DNA of 64,000 nt. It comes from Fodinibacter sp963707895 (GTDB lineage Bacteria > Actinomycetota > Actinomycetes > Actinomycetales > Dermatophilaceae). The stretch's first letter is position 1. The number at the start of each line of letters is the position of its first letter. Position numbers and translations under genes: made by a program. The notes beneath the pieces were generated by a model. The model was not told the origin of the DNA and ran no database searches. It saw only the letters and a list, made by a program, of their open reading frames with translations. Positions 46,734 to 54,990 of the stretch are shown here, piece after piece. The stretch spans positions 124,001-188,000 of the forward strand of contig CAVPRS010000001.1 in assembly GCA_963707895.1 (NCBI GenBank). Reading direction: 5' to 3'.

Positions 46734-48728
46734 ATGGCCACCTCCGAGAGCCCGCCGGTCGAGAGCGCACCCGGCCTCTCGCGCACTCTCGGTCTCGCGG
46801 TGGCCGCGGGCCTGCTCGGGGCCTTCGTCGCCGCCCGGATCACGGGTGCCACGGCACCCCTCGAGCTGGCCGATCCCGGGTCGCTGGTGCGCTGGGGCGT
46901 GCCGCTGGTGTCGAGCGTCAGCACCCTCGCGGCGGCCGCCACGGTGGGGCTGCTCGGGCTCGCGGCGTTCCTCGCCCCCGAGCGCGCCACGACGCACCGT
47001 CGCGTGCAGGCCACCCGGTACGCGGCCGCCGCCGCAGCGGTCTGGGCGGTGGCCGCCTTGCTCGAGGTGGTGCTCACCTTCGCCGACCTGGCCGGCACGC
47101 CGCTGACCTCGGCCGGCCTGTTCGACCAGCTGGTCTCCTTCGCCTGGACCCTCGAGACCACCCGCGTCCTGTTGATCAGCGCGCTCACGGCGGTGGTCGT
47201 GGCCGTCTGCGCGCGGCTCGCGACGCGGCGCGCGCCGATGGCGTGGCTCGCCCTGCTCACCCTGGCCGCGGTCGTCATCCTCGCGCTCACCGGTCACGCG
47301 GCGGGCTCGGTGAGCCACGAGGACGCCGTGAACTCGCTCGGCGTGCACCTGCTCGGCGTCGTCGTGTGGACCGGCGGGCTGCTCGCCCTCGTCGTGATGC
47401 GACGCCCGCTCGGCTCCGACCTCGGCCCGACCGTGGCGCGCTACTCGACCGTGGCGGCCTGGTGCTTCGGGGCGGTCGCACTGACCGGGCTGCAGCAGGC
47501 CTGGATCCGGCTGGGCTCCGTCGACGGGCTGTTCACGGCATACGGCGCGGTCGTCGCGCTGAAGACGGTCGCGATCATGACGCTCGGCGTGCTCGGCTGG
47601 CTGCACCGGCGCAACATCGCCGAGGTGCTCACGGTGCGGCCCGGCGACGGCCGAACGTTCGCCCGGCTCGCGGTCGTCGAGCTCGCGGTGATGGGGGCGG
47701 CCACGGGGTTGGCGGCCGTGCTCGCGCGCAGCGTGCCGCCGGTGCCCGACGCGGCGCCCGACCCGAGCCGCATCCTCGAGCTGAGCGGCTACCCGGACCC
47801 GGGGCCGATGGCCGGGGCCGACTGGTTCACCACGTGGCGGGTCGACTGGCTGTTCCTGGGCACGGCGGCGGTGGCCGTGGGCCTGTACCTCGCCGGGGTC
47901 GTGCGCCTGCGTCGCCGCGGCGACGCGTGGCCGGTGCTGCGCACCGTGTGCTGGGTGCTCGGCTGGGCCCTGTTCGTGTGGGCCACCTGCAGCGCACCCG
48001 GCATCTGGGGGCGGGTGCTGTTCAGCGTGCACATGGTGATGCACATGGCAGTGGCGATGACGGTGCCGTTGCTGCTCGTCCCCGGCGCGCCCGTCACGCT
48101 CGCGCTGCGGGCGCTCAAGCCCCGGCCGGACAAGACCTGGGGGCCGCGTGAGGTGCTGCTCCAGGTGGTGCACTCACGGGCGATGCGGGTGCTCGCCAAC
48201 CCGATTGTCGCGGCGTCGTTGTTCTTCTTCAGCCTGGCGGCGTTCTACTGGACCGGGTTGTTCCAGCTGTCCCTGACCACCCACACGGGGCACCTGCTGA
48301 TGATGGCCCACTTCATGCTCACCGGTTACCTCTTCGTCTGGGTGCTGATCGGCATCGACCCCGGGCCGCCGCGCTGGTCGCCCCTGATGCTGCTCGTCAT
48401 CCTGTTCGCGACGATCTCCTTCCACGCGTTCTTCGGGGTGGCGCTCACCGGCAGCGAGACCCTGCTGGCGCCCGACTTCTTCGGCCAGATCAACCTGCCG
48501 TGGGGGCCCGACCCGCTGGCCGACCAGCACCTGGCGGGAGAGATCGCCTGGGGGTTCGGCGAGGCGCCCACGCTGATCCTGGCCGTCGTGGTGGCCGTCC
48601 AGTGGTTCAGGCGCGACGAGCAGGAGACACGGCGCAAGGACCGCCAGGCCGACCGTGACGGCGACGCCGAGCTGAAGGCCTACAACGAGTACCTCGACCG
48701 GCTGCGCCAGGAGGCCGAGCGGCTCTGA
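46734..48728 (+). CDS. CopD/CtaG fusion: copper resistance D and cytochrome oxidase assembly domains
   Basis: 664 residues, about fourteen membrane spans. The N-terminal half is CopD-like (HAAGSVSHEDAVNSLGVHLL) and the C-terminal half is a caa3-type CtaG (HMVMHMAVAMTVPLLLVPGAP, HTGHLLMMAHFMLTGYLFVW). Copper import or delivery to the oxidase active site is the known role of the parts. The C-terminus is charged and cytosolic. Confidence 0.92.
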   Translation: MATSESPPVESAPGLSRTLGLAVAAGLLGAFVAARITGATAPLELADPGSLVRWGVPLVSSVSTLAAAATVGLLGLAAFLAPERATTHRRVQATRYAAAAAAVWAVAALLEVVLTFADLAGTPLTSAGLFDQLVSFAWTLETTRVLLISALTAVVVAVCARLATRRAPMAWLALLTLAAVVILALTGHAAGSVSHEDAVNSLGVHLLGVVVWTGGLLALVVMRRPLGSDLGPTVARYSTVAAWCFGAVALTGLQQAWIRLGSVDGLFTAYGAVVALKTVAIMTLGVLGWLHRRNIAEVLTVRPGDGRTFARLAVVELAVMGAATGLAAVLARSVPPVPDAAPDPSRILELSGYPDPGPMAGADWFTTWRVDWLFLGTAAVAVGLYLAGVVRLRRRGDAWPVLRTVCWVLGWALFVWATCSAPGIWGRVLFSVHMVMHMAVAMTVPLLLVPGAPVTLALRALKPRPDKTWGPREVLLQVVHSRAMRVLANPIVAASLFFFSLAAFYWTGLFQLSLTTHTGHLLMMAHFMLTGYLFVWVLIGIDPGPPRWSPLMLLVILFATISFHAFFGVALTGSETLLAPDFFGQINLPWGPDPLADQHLAGEIAWGFGEAPTLILAVVVAVQWFRRDEQETRRKDRQADRDGDAELKAYNEYLDRLRQEAERL

Positions 48729-48740
48729 CCAGCGCTCCTT

Positions 48741-48798
48741 CGCCGAGCTGGGTGCCCAGGTGGCTGCTGGAGCAACCACCTGGGCACCCAACTCGGCG
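48741..48798 (+). repeat. Intergenic inverted repeat, copy 6 of 10 (longest arms)
   Basis: Arms at 48741-48763 and 48776-48798 (23 nt each, one G-T pair) around a 12-nt loop. Here the core reads GGGTGCCCAGGTGG with CCACCTGGGCACCC, a compensatory pair relative to the CTCAGG/CTTGAG copies. Ends 3 nt before the ATG-rich start of the next gene. Confidence 0.9.
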
Positions 48799-48810
48799 AG
48801 AATGGCCTTC

Positions 48811-49617
48811 ATGCGCATCGCGGTGGTCCAGCTCGGCTACGACGACGACGAGACCTTCGACGCCCGGGTCGACCGGGTGGCCGCCCTGGTCGCCGAGCAG
48901 GAGGGCCACGACCTCGTGGTGCTGCCCGAGCTGTGGGGCGCCACCGGGTTCGGCTACACCCGCTGGGACGCTGCGGCGCAGCCGCTCGACGGCGCGTGGG
49001 CCGCCGCCATGTCGGATGCCGCCCGCGCAGCATCCGTGGTGCTGCACGCGGGGTCGTTCGTCGAGCGGCTCGCCGAGGCAGGCGCCGACGGCAACGACCT
49101 CGCCAACACCTCGCTGCTCCTCGGGGCGTCCGGCGAGCGACTGGCGGTCTACCGCAAGATCCACCGGTTCGGGTTCGGGGCGGGCGAGCCGAAGCTGATG
49201 GAAGCCGGCAGTGAGGTGGTCGTCACCGAGATCCCTTCGGGCACAGGCGGATCGGTGACCGTCGGGCTGTCGACCTGCTACGACCTGCGCTTCCCGGAGC
49301 TCTACCGGCGGCAGGTCGAGGCGGGCGCGGAGGTGTTCCTGGTGCCGGCTGCCTGGCCCGCGGCGCGCGTGGCGCACTGGACCCTGCTGGGCCGCGCCCG
49401 GGCCGTCGAGAACCAGTGCGTCGTCGTGCAGTGCAACACCGCCGGCACGCACGCCGGCTACGAGATGGGCGGTCGCAGCCAGGTCGTCAGCGCGAGCGGC
49501 GAGGTGCTGGCCGAGGCGACGGGTGCGGAGCAGGAGGTGCTCTCGGTCGAGGTCGACCTGGCCGCCACGACCGCCTACCGCGAGGCCTTCCCGGTGCTGG
49601 CCGACCGCCGCCTCTAG
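48811..49617 (+). CDS. Carbon-nitrogen hydrolase (nitrilase superfamily)
   Basis: 268 residues. Catalytic triad E40 (VVLPELWGA), K116 (YRKIHRFGF) and C156 (STCYDLRFPE). C-N hydrolases cleave amides; the omega-amidase type is plausible given length. ATG 48811 (another ATG at 48802 lies in the repeat edge). Confidence 0.92.
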   Translation: MRIAVVQLGYDDDETFDARVDRVAALVAEQEGHDLVVLPELWGATGFGYTRWDAAAQPLDGAWAAAMSDAARAASVVLHAGSFVERLAEAGADGNDLANTSLLLGASGERLAVYRKIHRFGFGAGEPKLMEAGSEVVVTEIPSGTGGSVTVGLSTCYDLRFPELYRRQVEAGAEVFLVPAAWPAARVAHWTLLGRARAVENQCVVVQCNTAGTHAGYEMGGRSQVVSASGEVLAEATGAEQEVLSVEVDLAATTAYREAFPVLADRRL

Positions 49618-49634
49618 ACCTCCGCGTCCCCGGC

Positions 49635-49743
49635 GTTGGGTGCTGAAACGGCTGCCATGGCGACCGCTTGAGCACCCAACTCGGGTGATGGTCGGCGCTG
49701 GGTGCTGAAGTGGCTGCTCTGGCGACCGCTTGAGCACCCAACT
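49635..49743 (+). repeat. Intergenic inverted repeats, copies 7-8 of 10
   Basis: Two copies at 49635-49681 (GTTGGGTGCTGAAACGG) and 49696-49743 (GCTGGGTGCTGAAGTGG with CCGCTTGAGCACCCAAC). Same orientation as copies 1-4. They fill the space between the nitrilase stop and the convergent AbiEi-like stop. Confidence 0.85.
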
Positions 49744-49749
49744 CCGGGG

Positions 49750-50662
49750 TCAGGCCGCTCGGGGGACTCCCAGTGCCAAGAGGTCACGCATGAGACCCAC
49801 GGGTTCGTGACGGATCTCGTAGGTCGTGCACCGAACGACGATGCGTCGATCCGTCGTCAGTCCACGGTGACGCTGCACGTCGTCGGTGTAGTTCTCCACG
49901 TTGATGTGGAAGCCACCGTCGATCTCCAGGACCAGGACACGGCCGTCGGGCAGGTCCCACTCGCAGTCGGTGAACCTCAGCAGCCCGGCGCGGTCCCGCC
50001 GGCGCCTTCTGGCGGCGTGGTGGCGCCAGGCCCCACGAGCGGCACAGCCTCAGCACGTCGATCTCCGCCAAGGACTGCGAACCGCCGGACACGTCGGCGA
50101 GCAGCTCGCGAATGGCCGGGGCGCGCCGAAGCGGTCGTAGCAAGCGCGTCCACTCCGAAAGTGTCGCCGGCGTGGTCAGCCGCTGCTGGACCGTGGCGGC
50201 GACTGCCCCCAGGGCGGTCCGGGTCGAGCGCTCGTGCGCGGCGAACAGGAGCACCGCGGGCTCCAGCCGGCACGTGGGCAGTCGGTGGGTCGGATGCCGC
50301 ATCGCCTCCAGCGGGCGTCGGGTACGGAAGAAGCGCACGCCCTCGACGGGGTCGAAGGAGAGCTCCTGGTCGACGAGCACGGTGACCTCGTCGCGGGTCC
50401 AGCTCTTCATACCCAGCAGTTCCGTGGCCGTCAGACCGCCGATCAGGGCGTGCGGACCGGCGTGCTCGACAGCGACCCAGAGCCGCTGTTCGCGCGAGAG
50501 CGGGCCGGTCGTCGTCGTGAACACGGAGTGCGTGCGTCGGGCCCAGCGACCGGCGCGAAGCTGGTTCCGGACGAACGCCCGTGACACGCCGCTCACACGA
50601 AGGTCGGCCTCCGAGAGGACGCCGCACTGGCGCTCAGAGACCTCCTGCCACGTCGTGCCCAT
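49750..50662 (-). CDS. AbiEi-like/DUF559-type protein, frameshifted
   Basis: About 303 residues after repair. N-terminal winged helix (SEADLRVSGVSRAFVRNQLR) with a middle domain (HALIGGLTATELLGMKS) as in the AbiEi antitoxin family; the C-terminal part after repair gives a DUF559-type nuclease-like end (DGRVLVLEIDGGFHINVENY, RIVVRCTTYEIRHEP). One extra C near 50000 breaks the frame. No toxin partner (AbiEii) is adjacent. Confidence 0.8.
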
Positions 50663-50719
50663 GACTGCGAGTGTGGTCCGAACGGCTTCCGGGCCCGTTG
50701 GGTTCTCCACAGGACCGGC

Positions 50720-50828
50720 GTTGGGTGCTCAGGTGGTCGCGGGGGCAGCCGCTTGAGCACCCAACCCTGAGCACCTCGGGAGCTGGGTGCCCAGGTGGTC
50801 GCCGGGGCAGCCACCTGAGCACCCAACT
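50720..50828 (-). repeat. Intergenic inverted repeats, copies 9-10 of 10 (reverse orientation)
   Basis: 50720-50766 (GTTGGGTGCTCAGGTGG loop TCGCGGGGGCAG CCGCTTGAGCACCC) and 50781-50828 (GCTGGGTGCCCAGGTGG loop TCGCCGGGGCAG CCACCTGAGCACCC). Their loop region is the reverse complement of copy 1. They sit between the divergent AbiEi-like and oxidase genes. Confidence 0.87.
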
Positions 50829-50845
50829 CTGGGAGAGTGGGACGC

Positions 50846-52210
50846 ATGGACGATGCGGTCAACGAGCTCGTGGGGATGCTGCCCGAGGGAGTCGTCGTCA
50901 CCGCCCCCGACGCCCTCGAGAAGTACCGCTTCGACTGGACCCACGACGCCGCAGCCGGCACCCCGCTGGCGGCCGTGCGGGCCGAGACGACCGCCCACGT
51001 GCAGGCGACCCTGCGCTGGGCGAGCGCGCACGGCATCCCCGTCGTACCCAGGGGCGCCGGCACGGGCCTGAGCGGAGGAGCGCTCGCCGTCGACGGCGGA
51101 ATCGTCCTGTCGACCGAGCGGATGCGGGCCGTCGAGATCGACACCGCGAGCCGGGTGGCCGTGGTCGAGCCCGGTGCCCTGAACGTCGAGGTGAAGCGGG
51201 CGGCGGCCGCCGAGGGCCTCTGGTACCCGCCCGACCCCAGCTCCTTCGAGATCTGCTCGATCGGCGGCAACATCGCGACCAACGCGGGGGGTCTGTGCTG
51301 CGTGAAGTACGGCGTCACCACCGACTACGTCCTGGGCCTCGACGTGGTGCTCGCCGACGGCACCCTCCTGGTCCTCGGCGGCAAGCGGGTCAAGGACGTC
51401 GCTGGCCTGCCCCTGCTCAAGCTGTTCGTCGGGTCCGAGGGCACCCTCGGCGTCATCACTCGGGCGACCCTGCGCCTCGTGCCCGCCCAGGCGCCCACCT
51501 CGACGGTCGTCGCGACGTTCCCCACCGTGGCCGCTGCGGCCGCCGCCGTCATCGAGCTCGGCCGCACGGTCCGCGCCTCACTCGTCGAGCTGATGGACAA
51601 CGCGTCGATCAACGCGGTCGAGGACTTCCGGCCGATGGGCCTGGACCGGGATGCCGGCGCCATGCTCCTCATCCAGAGCGATGCGCCCGGTGCCGCCCGC
51701 GCCGACGAGGTCGCGGTCGCCACGGCAGCCTGCGAGGTGGCCGGCGCGAAGGAGGTCTTCGCCACCGAGGACCCCGATGAGGGCGAGATGTTCGTGCAGG
51801 CCCGCCGCCTGCACTTCAGCGCCATCGAGTCCCGCGGGACCGTGCTCCCCGAGGACGTCGGGGTGCCCGTGCCCCAGCTGCCCGCGCTGCTCGCCGCCGT
51901 CGAGGAGATCGCGCGGCGGCACGACGTCGAGATCCCGGTCGTGGCCCACGCAGGCGACGGCAACACCCACCCGGCGATCATCCACACCCCCGGGGATGCC
52001 GACGCCGCCCGCCGCGCCCGCCTCGCCTTCGACGAGGTGATGGCCACCGCCATCGGGCTCGGCGGCACGATCACGGGTGAGCACGGTGTCGGCCGGCTCA
52101 AGGTCGGTTCGCTCGAGGCCCAGCTCGGCCCCGACGTCATGGCCCTCACCCGCCGGGTGAAGCACGCCCTCGACCCGCAGGGCATCCTCAACCCCGGCGC
52201 CGGCTTCTGA
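50846..52210 (+). CDS. FAD-binding oxidase/glycolate oxidase subunit-like (GlcD)
   Basis: 454 residues. FAD-binding-4 domain with PRGAGTGLSGGALAVDGG, PPDPSSFEICSIGGNIATNAGG and the C-terminal FAD-oxidase domain with HAGDGNTHPAI and GTITGEHGVGRLK. Oxidises 2-hydroxyacids such as glycolate or lactate. RBS GGGAGAG upstream. Confidence 0.9.
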   Translation: MDDAVNELVGMLPEGVVVTAPDALEKYRFDWTHDAAAGTPLAAVRAETTAHVQATLRWASAHGIPVVPRGAGTGLSGGALAVDGGIVLSTERMRAVEIDTASRVAVVEPGALNVEVKRAAAAEGLWYPPDPSSFEICSIGGNIATNAGGLCCVKYGVTTDYVLGLDVVLADGTLLVLGGKRVKDVAGLPLLKLFVGSEGTLGVITRATLRLVPAQAPTSTVVATFPTVAAAAAAVIELGRTVRASLVELMDNASINAVEDFRPMGLDRDAGAMLLIQSDAPGAARADEVAVATAACEVAGAKEVFATEDPDEGEMFVQARRLHFSAIESRGTVLPEDVGVPVPQLPALLAAVEEIARRHDVEIPVVAHAGDGNTHPAIIHTPGDADAARRARLAFDEVMATAIGLGGTITGEHGVGRLKVGSLEAQLGPDVMALTRRVKHALDPQGILNPGAGF

Positions 52211-52296
52211 CCCGCGCGGGCCATGGACAGCGGGGCCGGACCGCGTCACCCTGAGGGCACGGCACCCGAGGGGCGCCGACGACGGGAGGAGTCGCC

Positions 52297-52563
52297 ATGT
52301 GGTCCTGGATCATCGGGTTCATCGTCATCGTGGGGATCATCGTCGTCGTGATGAACCGGAGGGGCTCGACGGGCGCGAGGCGCGCACGACGACCAGTCCG
52401 TCGTACGGGCAACGACCGGACGTCGATCCGGCGGGGGTTTCACGCCCCGGCACAGGCGGCGACGCCGGCGGCGGCGGCTTCTGAGCCTTCGAAAGTCGCA
52501 CGCACCGTAGCCGCAGGTCAGCGGCTCGACGCGGGTAACTTGGGTGGGTTGGCCGAACAGTGA
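52297..52563 (+). CDS. Small membrane protein, possibly frameshifted
   Basis: 88 residues as written: one N-terminal membrane span (MWSWIIGFIVIVGIIVVVMN) and a basic tail. Another frame gives a Gly-rich ending SYGQRPDVDPAGVSRPGTGG then DAGGGGF stopping at 52484, which looks more like the family of short membrane proteins with Gly-rich tails. A missing base near 52370-52378 would join them. ATG 52297 with GGGAGG upstream. Function unknown. Confidence 0.5.
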   Translation: MWSWIIGFIVIVGIIVVVMNRRGSTGARRARRPVRRTGNDRTSIRRGFHAPAQAATPAAAASEPSKVARTVAAGQRLDAGNLGGLAEQ

Positions 52564-52587
52564 CGGCCCCCCAAAAAGGAGACCTGC

Positions 52588-52839
52588 ATGTACATCGGAC
52601 TCGGCATCTTCCTGCTGGTCGTCGGAGCGATCCTGTTCTTCGCCGTCGGCGACACCTCACTGGCAGGCATCGACCTCACGACCGTCGGCATCATCCTCAT
52701 GGTCGCGGGCGCGCTGGCGATCGTCCTGTCGTTCCTCGCCACCCGGCGGCGCCCGGTCGGCTACACGACGACGCGAGAGAGCCAGGTCGACCCGGCCAGC
52801 GGCTCGCGCGTCGACCGCACGGACGTCGAGCCCCGCTGA
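52588..52839 (+). CDS. DUF6458-like small membrane protein
   Basis: 83 residues, two membrane spans (GIFLLVVGAILFFAVGDTSL and VGIILMVAGALAIVLSFLAT) and a short charged tail. Starts MYIGLGIFLLV, the standard actinobacterial motif. AAAAAGGAGA precedes the ATG. Unknown role. Confidence 0.82.
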   Translation: MYIGLGIFLLVVGAILFFAVGDTSLAGIDLTTVGIILMVAGALAIVLSFLATRRRPVGYTTTRESQVDPASGSRVDRTDVEPR

Positions 52840-52860
52840 CTCCCGAACGCTCCGGATTGC

Positions 52861-52892
52861 GAACGGCCCACCCTGCACAGGGTGGGCCGTTC
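52861..52892. terminator. Bidirectional hairpin terminator
   Basis: GAACGGCCCACCCTG (52861-52875) is a perfect inverted repeat of CAGGGTGGGCCGTTC (52878-52892). It lies between convergent genes, 21 nt from each stop, so it can serve both. Confidence 0.75.
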
Positions 52893-52912
52893 GGCATCTC
52901 GGAGCGGGTGGG

Positions 52913-54785
52913 TCAGAAGGCCGACTCGGGCAGGTCCATGATCAGCGAGTCGGTGGCCTCGGCGATGGCGCGCTCGGCCGACAGGCGGGGCAGGACCTGG
53001 CGGGCGTAGAACTGCGCGGCCGCCACCTTGCCCTCGTAGAAGTCCTTGTCCTTGCCGGTCGCCCCCGCGGCGAGCGCGTCGAGCGCCACCGCGGCCTGGC
53101 GCAGCAGCAGCCAGCCGACCACGAGGTCGCCGGCGCCGAGGAGCAGGCGGGTGGTGTTCTGGCCGACGGTGTAGAGGTTGGTGATCTCGCCGCCGTTGCG
53201 CGGGTCGCTCTTCATCAGCTCGCCGACCATGAAGCCCAGGATGCCCTGCACGTCCTCGAGGCCCTGGCCGAGCAGCTCGCGGTCGTGGTCGAGCGCACCA
53301 CCGTGGGCGCCGAGGTCCTTGGCGAACTCCTGCATCTGGGTCGACAGGTAGGTGAGCGCCTGGCCCTTGTCCTTGACGATCTTGCGGAAGAAGAAGTCCA
53401 GGCCCTGGATCGCGGTGGTGCCCTCGTAGAGGGTGTCGATCTTCGCGTCGCGCACGTACTGCTCGACGGGGTAGTCCTGGAGGAAGCCGGACCCGCCGAA
53501 GGTCTGCAGCGACTCGGTGCCCAGCAGCACCCAGGCCCGCTCGGAGCCCAGGCCCTTGACGATCGGCAGCAGCAGGTCGTTGACCCGGCTGGCGATGTCG
53601 GCGGCCGAGCCGCGCTCGAACTCCATCGAGCCCGAGCCGAGCAGCTCCTGGTCGACGATGTCCTGCTGGCTGGCGGTGAAGAGCACCAGGGCACGCAGGC
53701 CCTCGGAGTAGGCCTTCTGGGTCATCAGCGACCGGCGCACGTCGGGGTGGTGCGTGATGGTGACGCGGGGCGCCGCCTTGTCGGTCGACTGGGTGAGGTC
53801 GGCTCCCTGCACCCGCTGCTTGGCGTAGTCGAGCGCGTTGAGGTAGCCGGTGGAGAGGGTGGCGATCGCCTTGGTGCCCACCATCATCCGCGCGTTCTCG
53901 ATGACGTGGAACATCTGCGCGATGCCGTCGTGCACGTCGCCGAGGAGGCTTCCGACGGCCGGCTTCTCGCCGCCGAAGGTGAGCTCGCAGGTGGGGGAGA
54001 CCTTCAGGCCCATCTTCTTCTCGAGGTTGGTGACGTAGACACCGTTGCGCTCGCCGAGCTCACCGGTCTCGAGGTCGACGGCGTACTTGGTGAGGATGAA
54101 GAGGGACAGCCCCTTGGTGCCCGGGCCGGCACCCTCGGGGCGGGCGAGCACGAAGTGCACGACGTTGTCGACCATGTCGGACTCGGCGCTGGTGATGAAG
54201 CGCTTGACGCCCTCGATGCGTCCAGGTGCCGTCGTCGTTCTGGGTCGCCTTGGTGCGGCCGGCGCCGACGTCGGAGCCGGCATCCGGCTCGGTCAGCACC
54301 ATGGTGCAGTGCCAGCCCTTCTCGACGATCCAGTGCGCGAGCTTCTTCTGCTCGTCGTTGCCGAGGACGTGCAGGAGCTTGGCGAAGCTGTAGGACGCCG
54401 CGAACATCGCGATGGCGGGGTTCGACCCGAGCAGCATCTCGTTGACGGCCCAGCGCAGGCTGGGGGGAGCGACGGTGCCACCGAGCTCGGCGTTGAGGTC
54501 GACGCCCCAGAAGCCGCTGTCGCGGTAGGCGTTGAACGACGCCGTGAACGAGGCCGGCATCGTCACGGCCTGGCTCTTCGGGTCGTAGACCGGGGGGTTG
54601 CGGTCGCTGTCCTGGAAGCTCTCGGCCAGCTCGTTCTCGGCGAGGCGGGAGACCTCCTTGAGCATCTCGCGGGCGGTGTCGGCGTCGATGGCCTCGTAGG
54701 GGCCCGAACCCAGCACGTCGCCGCGGCCCAGCACCTCGAAGAGGTTGAACTCGATGTCGCGCAGGTTGCTCTTGTAGTGGCCCAT
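52913..54785 (-). CDS. FadE5-type acyl-CoA dehydrogenase, frameshifted
   Basis: About 623 residues after repair. MGHYKSNLRDIEFNLFEVLG is the FadE5 start, followed by an N-terminal helical extension, MVLTEPDAGSDVGAGRTKAT (FAD site), FITSAESDMVDNVVHFVLAR and a C-terminal acyl-CoA dehydrogenase C-like domain with the catalytic base region DTLYEGTTAIQGLDFFFRKI. The frame breaks near 54223 (one extra A after TGG). Mycobacterial FadE5 acts on acyl-CoA of many chain lengths. Confidence 0.9.
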
Positions 54786-54822
54786 GGCCGTGGTCCTCCC
54801 GATCGGGTCAGTGAGCGCTTGC

Positions 54823-54848
54823 TTACCAGTGTGCTACCCGTCGGTAAC
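54823..54848. promoter_or_regulatory. TACC/GGTA dyad in fadE promoter region
   Basis: TTACC (54823-54827) and GGTAA (54843-54847) form an inverted pair; GCTACCCGTCGGTAAC (54833-54848) contains a TACC-4-GGTA palindrome. Such dyads are bound by TetR-type lipid regulators. The regulator is not encoded in the window. Confidence 0.35.
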
Positions 54849-54990
54849 AAACGCAAGGGGTTGGGCGCGACTCGCTGACCTGCACAGGCAGGTTGGACAG
54901 GCGTTGCGAGAGGCCGGGGCGGGCTGCAAGCATGGCGCCCATCGTCAGGTCCAGAGCACGAGCAGGGGACCGCGGCTCTGGGTGGGGTCC

